64,000 nt of DNA from Actinacidiphila rubida (GTDB lineage Bacteria; Actinomycetota; Actinomycetes; Streptomycetales; Streptomycetaceae), in NCBI RefSeq assembly GCF_900110255.1, contig NZ_FODD01000002.1, positions 62,001 through 126,000 on the forward strand, written 5' to 3'. Of this stretch, positions 16,501 through 24,197 are shown piece after piece. A model generated the notes under the pieces. It saw nothing but the letters and a program-made list of their open reading frames with translations, did not search any database and was not told the origin of the DNA. The position numbers were made by a program, and so were the translations under genes. Positions within the stretch are counted from its first letter, which is position 1. Each line of letters opens with the position of its first letter.

Positions 16501-17511
16501 TCACTCTGGGGTGAGTCCGGGCCAGGTGAGCGCGGCCGAGCCCCACGTCAGGCCGGCACCGAAAGCGGTCAGCAGCAGCCGGTCGCCCGTGCGGAACCGG
16601 CCGCGTGATCCGGCGTCGGCCAGGGCCAGCGGGATGGACGCGGACGAGGTGTTGCCGGCCTCCTGGATGTGGGAGACGACGCGCTCCTGGTCCACGCCGA
16701 GGTGCACCGCCAGCGTGCGCAGGATGCGCAGGTTCGCCTGGTGGCCGACGACGTGGTCGACCTCGTCCGCGCTCCACCCGACCCGGTCGAGCACGGCCTG
16801 CGACGACTGGCCCATCCGCCGGACCGCCTCGGCGAAGGTCTCCTGGCCGCGCATGTGGATGTACCCGGCGTCCGGCTGCGGCGGCCGGCCGGTGGAACGC
16901 TGCCGCGCCCCGCCGCCCGGGATGGTGATCAGGTCCTTGCCGGTGCCGTCCGCGCCCAGGTCGAACGCGAGCAGGGCACCGGGCTCGTCGGCCGTTCCGG
17001 CACGCAGCACGACGGCGCCCGCGCCGTCGCCGAAGATCACCGCCGTGGTGCGGTCACCGGGGTTGAGGACGGTGGAGAAGACCTCCGCGCCGATGAGGAG
17101 GACGCGCGTGGCATGCCCGGCGGTCAGCGCGGCGGAGGCGGTCGCGATCCCGTAGAGGAAACCCGAGCAGCCGGCCTGCACGTCGAAGGCGGCGGCGGTG
17201 CCGAGGCCGAGCCTGGCCGCCACGTCCGGCGCGGTGGCCGGTACGGGCTGGTCCGGGGTCGCGGTGGCCACGATCAACATGTCGACCGCGCCCTGCCCGC
17301 CCCCGGCGGACTTCAGCGCCCGGTGACCGGCCTCGACGGCGAGGTCCCCGGTGCTCACGCCCGGATCGGCGACGTGCCGCCGCTCGACGCCGGTCCGGGT
17401 GCGGATCCACTCGTCGCTGGTGTCGAAGCGGCGGGACAGTTCCTCGTTGGTGACGGTGCGGGGCGGCAGGTAACCGCCGAGGCCTGCCAGGACGGCGGCA
17501 CGGGCGCTCAT
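16501..17511 (-). CDS. Beta-ketoacyl-ACP synthase III
   Basis: A 336-residue ketosynthase III. The catalytic triad is visible as Cys115 (QAGCSGF), His257 (VGHQAN) and Asn287 (AGNTSS). The GDGAGAVVL loop and the final GAGLTWGSAAL are typical of FabH-like enzymes. It condenses an acyl-CoA starter with malonyl-ACP to give a beta-ketoacyl-ACP. The start overlaps the stop of the AvrD-like gene (ATGA) and the ACP gene follows, so the product is probably handed to those two proteins. A fatty-acid FabH role is less likely because no fab genes are nearby. Confidence 0.95.
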   Translation of the reverse strand: MSARAAVLAGLGGYLPPRTVTNEELSRRFDTSDEWIRTRTGVERRHVADPGVSTGDLAVEAGHRALKSAGGGQGAVDMLIVATATPDQPVPATAPDVAARLGLGTAAAFDVQAGCSGFLYGIATASAALTAGHATRVLLIGAEVFSTVLNPGDRTTAVIFGDGAGAVVLRAGTADEPGALLAFDLGADGTGKDLITIPGGGARQRSTGRPPQPDAGYIHMRGQETFAEAVRRMGQSSQAVLDRVGWSADEVDHVVGHQANLRILRTLAVHLGVDQERVVSHIQEAGNTSSASIPLALADAGSRGRFRTGDRLLLTAFGAGLTWGSAALTWPGLTPE

Positions 17512-18620
17512 GACCGCCACCTCTCCAACGGGGTGCTGCGCGGCCGGGACGCCGGCAGCAGGTGCGCGACGCCGGCCCGCGACTCGACGCCGTGCAGGCT
17601 GCCGACCACGTCGGCGCTGCGCCAGGTACCGGCCGAGGACGGCAGGAGCATGGCCCGTTCCAGCCGTGCGGTCACCTCGTCGCCCGGCCGGGCAGGCGCC
17701 GGGCCGGCCGTGACGCGGGTCCGCCGCATCCACAGGTTGTTGCTGCCGGCCCGCTCGATGCCGTCCAGCGTGTAGAGCAGGACCTGGCCGAGCTGCATGG
17801 CCGCGATGAAGGCGTCGATCATGGTCGCCGGGGAGTCGGGCGGGGCGCCCTTCGGCGCACCGCTCGACGCACCGCCCGGTTCGCTGCCCGGTTCGCCGGC
17901 CGGGCGGGCGCCGAGGCGGCCGCGGCCCGCGTCCCGGATGCCGTCGGGGGCGACCGGGGCGCGGCCCGGTGCCAGGGTGACGTGCGCTGACGCCTGCAGG
18001 TCGCCCGCGCCGTCCGCGGTCACGCGGACCGCGGTGAGCAGTTGCTCGCGGGTGCGGTGCGGGATGCCGAACGGGGCGTCGTTCCAGGGGCCGGGCAGTT
18101 CCTCGGCCCGGCGGTACAGGTCCGCGGTGCGGGCCGGGGCGCGGCCCGCACCGTGCCGGGCGCGCACCCTGGCCGTCATCGATCCGATGCGGCACTCCAG
18201 TGTGGTCGACCATGCGCCGCCGGTGCGGTCGGCGGCCACGAGCCGCCCGCTGACGGGGAACATGTCCAGCTCGTCCTCGTCCGGGCTGGAGCCGGCCTTC
18301 AGGTCGACGCACTCCACCGTGAACCCGGCGTCGGGTGCGAGGGTGAACGCGTGGGCCGCGTACAGGCCGGTGAGCCGGGTGGCGAAGAGCATCGCGTCGA
18401 TGGTGCTGAGATGGGGCTTCTGCCGCCGCGCGCCCTTGCGCGACCAGAGGCCCACGACGTCGATGCCCGCGGTGGCTTCGATTCCTCCGACGCCCGGGGC
18501 TCCGGGCGACACGGTGAGTTCGCTCAGCGAGTGCTCGACCCGCTTGAACCCCTCGCCGAGGAACCGTCCCTCGCGTGGGCCGAGCAGGTCGTCCACGGAG
18601 GCGACTTCCAGAATGGGCAC
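17508..18620 (-). CDS. AvrD-family protein (syringolide-type synthase homologue)
   Basis: A 370-residue protein that I assign to the AvrD family from its N-terminal block SVDDLLGPREGRFLGEGFKR, the central KPHLSTIDAMLFATRL block and the later VECVDLKAGSSPDED segment. AvrD of Pseudomonas syringae directs formation of syringolides, in which a beta-ketoacyl chain is joined to a pentulose. The related AfsA hot-dog proteins join beta-ketoacyl groups to dihydroxyacetone phosphate. The directly coupled KAS III and ACP genes would supply the beta-ketoacyl thioester. GTG at 18620 follows GGGAGGAC. A Gly/Pro/Ser-rich stretch (about 225-265) looks like a linker. The family call is from memory of motifs. 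Confidence 0.7.
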   Translation of the reverse strand: MPILEVASVDDLLGPREGRFLGEGFKRVEHSLSELTVSPGAPGVGGIEATAGIDVVGLWSRKGARRQKPHLSTIDAMLFATRLTGLYAAHAFTLAPDAGFTVECVDLKAGSSPDEDELDMFPVSGRLVAADRTGGAWSTTLECRIGSMTARVRARHGAGRAPARTADLYRRAEELPGPWNDAPFGIPHRTREQLLTAVRVTADGAGDLQASAHVTLAPGRAPVAPDGIRDAGRGRLGARPAGEPGSEPGGASSGAPKGAPPDSPATMIDAFIAAMQLGQVLLYTLDGIERAGSNNLWMRRTRVTAGPAPARPGDEVTARLERAMLLPSSAGTWRSADVVGSLHGVESRAGVAHLLPASRPRSTPLERWRS

Positions 18621-18752
18621 AGGTCCTCCCCGTCCCGCCGAAGGACGTCCGTTCCGGGCCCGCCGCTTGGACTCGCGCCCCGGAACGGGTCGTTCGGCGA
18701 ATGCGTGCTTCTGCTGCGGAGCTGCTGCTGTCTTCGTGCGCGTGGGGTGCGG

Positions 18753-19358
18753 CTATCGGGCGGCTGCGGCCGCCAGCGCCGCGCGTCCCGCGAGGACGAT
18801 CGCCGTCTGCTCGGCGACGCGCTGCCCCAGGTACTCGGCCGTGGCGATGTCCGCCTTGTGCACGGCGTCGGACGGCAGGTCGCCGGCGACGGTTCCCGCG
18901 GCGCCGTTGAAGTACCCCAGCCGGTTCAGGTCGTTCTCGCTCTCATGGCTGAGGTGCCAGCCGGGCAGCAGGCCGAGGCTGACCCAGAGCATCCCGTGCT
19001 GGTGGCCGAGGGTCGCGAAGTAGCCCAGGGTGGAGTCCTTGTCGCCCGCCTTGCAGGCGCCGATGGTGAACCCCGAGCCGAGCTTGTCCTTCCACGCCTG
19101 GCGTCCCCAGCGCTTGTTGGTCGACGCGGCGAACATGTGGAACTGGCCGGACGCCGAACCCATGTAGGTGGGCGATCCGAAGATGATCGCGTCGGCCGCG
19201 TCAAGGGTCTCCCACTTGGTGTCGTCCATGGACTCGACGGTCACCATGGTCACCTCGGCGCCCGCGGTCCGGGCACCGTCGCGGACGGCCTGCGCGAGCA
19301 CGTCGGTGTGTCCCCTGCCGGAGTGGTGGGCGATGGCGATTGCGGGCGGCTTACCCAT
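18753..19358 (-). CDS. Flavodoxin-like/WrbA-type FMN protein
   Basis: A 201-residue flavodoxin-fold protein. The phosphate-binding loop is SGRGHTDVLAQAV after a first strand AIAIAHH, and the second FMN loop is IIFGSPTYMGSASGQ. The C-terminal helix is Ala-rich. These proteins use FMN and NAD(P)H for two-electron reductions of quinones or carry electrons to partner enzymes. ATG at 19358 has a GAGGAGAA ribosome site. It lies between the kinase and AvrD-like genes, so a reduction step in the same pathway is likely (inference). Confidence 0.88.
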   Translation of the reverse strand: MGKPPAIAIAHHSGRGHTDVLAQAVRDGARTAGAEVTMVTVESMDDTKWETLDAADAIIFGSPTYMGSASGQFHMFAASTNKRWGRQAWKDKLGSGFTIGACKAGDKDSTLGYFATLGHQHGMLWVSLGLLPGWHLSHESENDLNRLGYFNGAAGTVAGDLPSDAVHKADIATAEYLGQRVAEQTAIVLAGRAALAAAAAR

Positions 19359-19384
19359 CGGTCGTTCTCCTCGTGGTGGGCCGC

Positions 19385-20098
19385 TCACGCTTGAGCGGGA
19401 ACGCGTTCGGTCTCCATGCGGAAGTCCTGCCGGCCGTACTCGTTGCGGGCCAGTTCGATGGCCTCCGCCGTGCTCATCACCGGTTTCAGGTCGAAGATCC
19501 CCGCGATGGCCTCCAGGCGCTCCGGCATGGTTCCGCCGACGACGTGGTACGGGATCTCCAGTTCGTCCAGCGTCTCCAGCAGCATCGTGTCGATCGCCGC
19601 GCGGAACGCCTTGTTCATGGGCCGGTGGCCGTCCGCGGTGATCGACAGTTCGTGCCGCAGGTGGACGTAGGCGTCGTAGGTGTCCTTGACGTGCTTCTTG
19701 AAGGCCTGTCCGTACTGGTCGACGACCTTGGCGAAGAAGGCCATCTCCTCCGGGGCCACTTCGGCCCGGCCGCCCTCGTTGCCCGCGGTGGCGTTGGGGT
19801 TCATCGTGTTGAACCTGACGCGGCCCGCCCCGTACAGCCATTCCTGGAGGGACGATCCGTCCGAGACGAAGGTGTCCCCCAGGAGTGCCTCCTGCACCGC
19901 CCGGCCGGTGTGCCGGCGCATGGTGAGCTGCAGGAACTGCGCCGGCGTCACGTCCACCAGCTTCAGGCCCGGGAAGGTCTCGGGCATGATCTCCCGGATG
20001 GTCCGGGCGAGGCTGCGGGGAACGCCGGTGTAGTGCGACAGGGCCATCACCGTCGAGGTCTTGCCCGAGGAGTACGTGCCGGATACGGCGATCTTCAC
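19385..20098 (-). CDS. NadR-like P-loop kinase/ATPase (AAA_28 type)
   Basis: A 237-residue P-loop protein. It begins VKIAVSGTYSSGKTSTV, with Walker A Lys13, and continues with TRYTGV-like elements (ALSHYTGVPRSLARTIREI), an acidic strand TFVSDGSSLQEW and a long helical region. The set resembles the NadR-type ribosylnicotinamide kinase fold, which phosphorylates small hydroxylated substrates. It is the first gene of the cluster. GTG at 20098 was chosen since AGGAG lies six bases upstream, while the longer frame starts in noncoding-looking sequence. A role in phosphorylating the sugar-like acceptor or product is conjecture. Confidence 0.75.
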   Translation of the reverse strand: MKIAVSGTYSSGKTSTVMALSHYTGVPRSLARTIREIMPETFPGLKLVDVTPAQFLQLTMRRHTGRAVQEALLGDTFVSDGSSLQEWLYGAGRVRFNTMNPNATAGNEGGRAEVAPEEMAFFAKVVDQYGQAFKKHVKDTYDAYVHLRHELSITADGHRPMNKAFRAAIDTMLLETLDELEIPYHVVGGTMPERLEAIAGIFDLKPVMSTAEAIELARNEYGRQDFRMETERVPAQA

Positions 20099-20701
20099 TG
20101 GGTGCTCCTGATTCCTCAGCGGCGCGCCCGAACTCCCGGTCCGGGACGCTCCGCTGACTTCAATGGCCCGGCTCGGCCGGCCATGCGACGCCATGGGTTC
20201 CGGTCACGGAACGCCACGAAGGACTCACGGGACGCGTTCGATGTCCGGAAAGTCTCTGGATGCCGCGCCCCCGGTGGAGCAGTGTGGAGCTGACACGCAC
20301 TTCCGCCCCCGTCGCCGCACGGCGGGACGGGGGCGGGCCGAACGCCCTCGACGCATGGGCACGTGAGGAGGGGTCCTGTGCGATCGCGGCGCCTGAAGGG
20401 CTCGTTGCCGAGGCGTCACCCGGGCGCCGCCGACGAGTCGGCGCGGCCATGCGGGGCGGTCATGAGGGGCGGCTGCAAGCCACCTCGCCCTGCCCGTGGC
20501 TGATTTCGGGCAGGGTGTGTGTGCGGAAATCGTGACACGGGCGAAGCCGCGCGTTAAGGCCAACAGGGATGTGACCCCCGTCACACCGAAAACGGAATTC
20601 CCGCTACCACAAAGGGAGTCGACGGACCGTCCGCACTCCCCTGCCTGGTCGGCGCGGTGCGGCGACGTCCGCGGGCCGTCACGGCGGCCCCGGCTGCCGG
20701 G
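20099..20701. promoter_or_regulatory. Long intergenic region upstream of the AvrD/prenyltransferase cluster
   Basis: About 600 bases with no gene I can support; the open frames here are Arg/Pro-rich and lack ribosome sites. It should contain the cluster promoter reading leftwards. The only sharp motif is the Crp-like inverted repeat at 20570-20585. The stretch around 20535-20620 is less GC-rich than its surroundings. Confidence 0.4.
20570..20585. promoter_or_regulatory. Crp-type inverted repeat TGTGA-N6-TCACA
   Basis: TGTGACCCCCGTCACA is an exact TGTGA-N6-TCACA motif and also fits the GTG-N8-CAC core reported for Streptomyces Crp. It sits about 470 bases upstream of the kinase start in the intergenic region that feeds the cluster. 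Streptomyces Crp controls many secondary metabolite clusters. Binding is inferred. Confidence 0.5.
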
Positions 20702-21322
20702 CTACTCGAACCGCGCGGTGGGGCCCGCACCGCGGCGCAGGATCTCCGCCTCCCCGCTGGAGAAGTCGACGACCGTGGTGGGCTCGGTTCCGCAGTCGCC
20801 GGAGTCGACCACCGCGTCCACCACGTGGTCGAGGCGCTCCTTGATCTCCCAGCCCTGCGTCAGCGGCTCGGCCTCGTCCGGCAGCAGCAGGGTGCTGGAG
20901 ACCAGCGGGGAGCCGAGTTCCGCGAGCATCGCCTGCGTCACGACGTGATCGGGGATGCGGACGCCGACGGTCTTCTTCTTGGGGTGCAGCAGCTGGCGCG
21001 GCACCTCCTTCGTCGCCGGAAGGATGAACGTGTAGCTGCCCGGCGTCGCCGCCTTGACCGCGCGGAACACGTCGTTGTCGATCTGCACGAACTGGCCCAG
21101 CTGCGAGAAGTTCTGGCAGACGAGGGTGAAGTGGTGCCGGTCGTCGAGGTTCCGGATCGACCGGATGCGGTCGATCCCCTCGCGGTTCCCCAACTGGCAC
21201 CCCAGCGCGTAACAGGAGTCCGTCGGGTACGCGACCAGCGCACCGGACCGAATGCTGTCGACCACGCCACTGATCAGGCGCGGCTGAGGGTTTTCCGGAT
21301 GTACGTCGAAGTATCGTGCCAC
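20702..21322 (-). CDS. Sua5/YciO/YrdC-family protein (L-threonylcarbamoyladenylate synthase type)
   Basis: A 206-residue protein of the YciO branch. It begins ARYFDVHPENPQPR and has the nucleotide-binding block SGALVAYPTDSCYALGCQLG, the RIRSIRNLDDRHHFTLVCQN segment, and LLHPKKKTVGVRIPDH. YrdC/Sua5 enzymes make threonylcarbamoyl-AMP for t6A tRNA modification; the YciO branch is related, with a less certain role. GTG at 21322 starts exactly at the conserved N-terminus. An in-frame ATG at 21361 is possible, and no strong ribosome site separates them. It is a housekeeping-type gene, unrelated to the cluster downstream. Confidence 0.85.
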   Translation of the reverse strand: MARYFDVHPENPQPRLISGVVDSIRSGALVAYPTDSCYALGCQLGNREGIDRIRSIRNLDDRHHFTLVCQNFSQLGQFVQIDNDVFRAVKAATPGSYTFILPATKEVPRQLLHPKKKTVGVRIPDHVVTQAMLAELGSPLVSSTLLLPDEAEPLTQGWEIKERLDHVVDAVVDSGDCGTEPTTVVDFSSGEAEILRRGAGPTARFE

Positions 21323-21450
21323 CGCCCAAGCGTAGGGCCGCTTTCCGGTCGGCGAGTCCATCCCCTGGCCGATTCACGGCATCGGGTGCGTTCCGTACCG
21401 CTCCGGGCGACGCGGCCACGGATCCCGTGGCGTCACGGCGGCGGGCGGGG

Positions 21451-22086
21451 TCAGCCGCTCACGATGCCCACCACGAGGTTGATCGCGGTGGCGAGGATGC
21501 TCGTGCCGAAGACGTACGAGAGCAGGGTGTGCCGGAGGACGATCTCGCGGATGGTCGGGCTGGAGACGTCGGTGTCCGAGACCTGGTAGGTCATGCCGAG
21601 GTTGTAGCTGAAGTAGAGGAAGTCGCGGTACGTGGGCGGCTGGTCGCTGTTGAAGTCGATGCCGCCCGACGCCGCGTGGTAGACGTAGGCGTAGCGGGTC
21701 GCGTACATGAGGTGGAGTGCGGCCCAGGCCGTGAAGACGCCGCACAACGCGGCGACGGCGGCGGCGTTGCCGTTCGCGGACCGGCCGCGCAGGAGCAGCA
21801 GGACGATGGCGACGAGCCCGCACGACGCGACCGCGACCACGACCAGTTCCTCGGTGAGCGGCCGGAAGTCCTCGCGCCGGGCGTTGCGGTGGGTCGCCGT
21901 CCCGTCCATCGGCCACAGCACGAGCCAGCCGGCCACGACGAAGGACAGTTCCATCACCGCGATCCCGGCGAGCACGGCGAGCGCGGCGTCCGATGTCGGC
22001 AGTCCGACGGCGAGACCGGCCAGGACACCGAGGACGACGGCACCGGCCAGCCGCGGCACCGCGTCCAGGGGCATCGAGATCCTCAT
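21451..22086 (-). CDS. DUF1345 family integral membrane protein
   Basis: A 211-residue membrane protein with about five helices ([82 protein letters not shown]). The motif [20 protein letters not shown] followed by [10 protein letters not shown] is the hallmark of DUF1345 proteins. Function is unknown. ATG at 22086 opens before the first helix. It stands alone between the YciO-like and MFS genes. Confidence 0.9.
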   Translation of the reverse strand: MRISMPLDAVPRLAGAVVLGVLAGLAVGLPTSDAALAVLAGIAVMELSFVVAGWLVLWPMDGTATHRNARREDFRPLTEELVVVAVASCGLVAIVLLLLRGRSANGNAAAVAALCGVFTAWAALHLMYATRYAYVYHAASGGIDFNSDQPPTYRDFLYFSYNLGMTYQVSDTDVSSPTIREIVLRHTLLSYVFGTSILATAINLVVGIVSG

Positions 22087-22200
22087 GCGCCACCCCAGCC
22101 ATCCCGTTGCGTCACCCGGCGGAGCGACGGTCCGACACCTGTCCACGCATCCGCCGCTCCGCGCACCCTCGTTCCGTCCCGGAGGTCCGGACGACCGACC

Positions 22201-23673
22201 CTAGGGGCAGTAGTCCTCGGGCTCCTTGTCGTGGCGGAAGCGCGCGAAGAGGGCCGGGGAGAACCAGCCGGGCTCCTGGCCGCCCATCCACGTCTCGACC
22301 GCGGGCGTCGGCAGGTGGCGCACACCGCCGACGACGTAGAAGGCGACGCCGAGGACCGCGCCCGCGACCGAGATCCCGAAGCAGATCCAGAGGGCCGTCC
22401 GCGTGCCCTCGTCGATGCCGCCGCCGACGTGGGCGGCGATGTACAGCAGGACCGGGGCGATCAGGAACGCCGCGACCGCGCGCATCAACTCGATGATGGC
22501 GAAGACACGTTGCACGTTGCTGGAGCGCAGCGAGAAGCCCGCGATGAACAGGGCGGGGACGACCGAGGCGCCGACACCGACGCCGATCAGTCCCGAGCCC
22601 ACCCCGATCATCACGCCCATGGGCGGGGCGGTGGAGTTCATGACCACGATGCCCGCGATCAGGAAGCACATGCCGACGAGGACGTAGGTGTGCAGCAGGC
22701 GGGTGCGGAAGACGTATCCGAAGACGGCCGCGGTGATCACGGCGCCGCCGAACTCGGGGAGGTACAGCAGTCCCAGGTGCAGCGGGCTGTAGTGGGGGGC
22801 GAGCGAGGTCAGGGTCAGCGAGATCGCCGAGACCGACGCGGCCGCCGCGCAGATCGCGGCGACGATGCCGGCGACCGGGAGCGTGCTGACCAGGCTCCTG
22901 ACGCACAGCAGCGGGTTCTTCGACGTGTACTCGTGGACGAACAGGACGATGATCAGCAGCAGCCCGCCGAGCAGCGGCGCGCACGCCGTCGGGTCGAGGA
23001 AGCGGTGGGTGAGCAGCCGCGACGCGCCGAAGAACGCGGCCACGCAGCCCAGGGTGGCCAGGCCGAGGGCGATGTAGTCGATGGGTCCGTCCGGGTTGGC
23101 CGGCGGGGTGTCCCGGAAAGTGAGGAGGGACAGCACGAGCGCCGCCGCGGCGATCCCGGCGATGATCCAGAACAGCGGCCGCCAGCCGTGGGAGTTGGCC
23201 TGGATGCCGCCGACCACCGGTCCGAGGGCGACCGCGCCGAAGATGCAGACGTTGAGGATCACCGCGGTCACCCGCAGCCGGTCCGGCGGGTAGTCGATGA
23301 TCAGCGGCGGTACGGCGGCGATCAGCAGCAGGCTGGTGCACAGGCCCTGCAGGACGTGCCCGACGATGAACATCGCGGGGTCGACGGCCGCCGCGGTGAG
23401 CACCGAGCCGATCACCAGCAGGCAGCCGTAGACGATGAGCATCCGGCGCTGGTGCACACGTTGCGCGAACTGCACGGCCAGGACCGTCCCCACCGCGTAA
23501 CCGGCGTTCGCCATGCCCGTCGTGACGTTCATCGCCTGCAGGCTCATCCCCAGCTCTTGGGCGATGTGCGGCGTGAGGGGCCCCAACGCGGCGGAGAGGG
23601 CCAGGTAGGGCACCAGGGCGAACACCACCATGGTCGCAACGACGGGATAGCGTCCGGCCAGCGGACCTCGCAT
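22201..23673 (-). CDS. MFS transporter (DHA2-like drug exporter type)
   Basis: A 490-residue transporter with roughly fourteen hydrophobic segments, starting VVATMVVFALVPYLALSAAL. The loop between helices 2 and 3 reads QFAQRVHQRRMLIVYG, the MFS A-motif region, and LGPVVGGIQANSHGWRPLF is the motif C/antiporter region followed by the W-R turn common in DHA2 exporters. The C-terminal tail is cytoplasmic and ends PEDYCP. An AGGAG ribosome site precedes ATG 23673. It may export a toxic compound, possibly the product of the cluster downstream, but two genes and 2 kb separate them. Confidence 0.88.
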   Translation of the reverse strand: MRGPLAGRYPVVATMVVFALVPYLALSAALGPLTPHIAQELGMSLQAMNVTTGMANAGYAVGTVLAVQFAQRVHQRRMLIVYGCLLVIGSVLTAAAVDPAMFIVGHVLQGLCTSLLLIAAVPPLIIDYPPDRLRVTAVILNVCIFGAVALGPVVGGIQANSHGWRPLFWIIAGIAAAALVLSLLTFRDTPPANPDGPIDYIALGLATLGCVAAFFGASRLLTHRFLDPTACAPLLGGLLLIIVLFVHEYTSKNPLLCVRSLVSTLPVAGIVAAICAAAASVSAISLTLTSLAPHYSPLHLGLLYLPEFGGAVITAAVFGYVFRTRLLHTYVLVGMCFLIAGIVVMNSTAPPMGVMIGVGSGLIGVGVGASVVPALFIAGFSLRSSNVQRVFAIIELMRAVAAFLIAPVLLYIAAHVGGGIDEGTRTALWICFGISVAGAVLGVAFYVVGGVRHLPTPAVETWMGGQEPGWFSPALFARFRHDKEPEDYCP

Positions 23674-23690
23674 CGGTCGTTTCTCCTGTT

Positions 23691-23795
23691 CGGCGGGAAC
23701 GGCGGGAACGGCGGGTTCGACGGGAACGGCGGGTACGGCGGGTTCGGCGGGAACGGCGGGTTCGACGGGAACGGCGGGTTCGACGGGAACGGCAG
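23691..23795. repeat. Tandem 9-base minisatellite GGCGGG(A/T)(A/T)C
   Basis: About eleven and a half units of a nine-base repeat, mostly GGCGGGAAC, GGCGGGTTC or GACGGGAAC, with two dominant forms alternating into 18- and 27-base higher-order periods. It begins 18 bases upstream of the exporter start, inside its likely 5' leader. Read as protein the unit is Gly-Gly-Asn/Phe or Pro-Pro-Phe, but no good start or coding bias supports translation. Confidence 0.8.
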
Positions 23796-24078
23796 GATCA
23801 TCACATTCACGGCATTACGGCATCACATCACCATGATGGCCGCGGACCACCGCACCGACGTCCGGCTCAGCCGCCGATGTCACCCGATCGACCCTCAAAC
23901 GCGCGCGCACCCGCCCCGCGGGCCGGTCGCCCCGACCGCCGCCGCACGGCAACCGCACCGCCGCCGGCGCCCCGGCGAGCGGCGGCCCGCACCCCCGTCC
24001 CCTCTCACCATGACGAGCCGTTCGAAGACCGGACACCTGTGCGGCGATTCGCCGCGGTCCGTCCCCGCACGCGGCAAC

Positions 24079-24117
24079 TGTGCCGTGGCACAACCGCGTC
24101 ATGGCACGACGGTGCCA
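24079..24117. promoter_or_regulatory. Two adjacent inverted repeats upstream of the subtilase
   Basis: TGTGCC-GT-GGCACA at 24079-24092 and TGGCAC-GACG-GTGCCA at 24102-24117 share the GGCAC/GTGCC arms and lie ten bases apart, 80-120 bases upstream of the subtilase start. The arrangement suggests tandem binding of a dimeric regulator. The protein is unknown. Confidence 0.45.
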
Positions 24118-24197
24118 GTCCGCGCCCATTGTCCGGTGCTCCAGGTCAGCCCATGATCCGGGAGGTCTTCCGCTCTTCCATCAGCTGGGGAGTCTCC

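Larger units (their letters stand above)
23674..24197. promoter_or_regulatory. Divergent intergenic region between MFS exporter and subtilase
   Basis: About 520 bases with no supported gene. It holds a 105-base tandem repeat next to the exporter (23691-23795), a short less GC-rich part near 23795-23840, and two adjacent inverted repeats near the subtilase (24079-24117). Confidence 0.45.

Noticed and set aside
16501..17511. Housekeeping FabH of fatty acid synthesis
   Set aside because: The usual fabD, fabF and fab ACP neighbours are absent, and the gene is coupled to the AvrD-like gene.
17508..18620. Canonical AfsA/ScbA butyrolactone synthase
   Set aside because: The N-terminal and central blocks look more like AvrD, and no butyrolactone receptor gene is adjacent. 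AfsA-like chemistry remains possible.
20225..20584. Possible 119-residue gene in the cluster's intergenic region
   Set aside because: No ribosome site, Arg/Pro-rich product and no conserved-looking domain; treated as noncoding.
23691..23795. CRISPR array
   Set aside because: The repeat unit is only nine bases, contiguous and without spacers; it is a minisatellite.
21316..24156. 946-codon plus-strand open frame
   Set aside because: It lies opposite the DUF1345 and MFS genes and includes the minisatellite. Its product is Arg/Asp/Gln-rich noise with no domain, a typical antisense frame in high-GC DNA.
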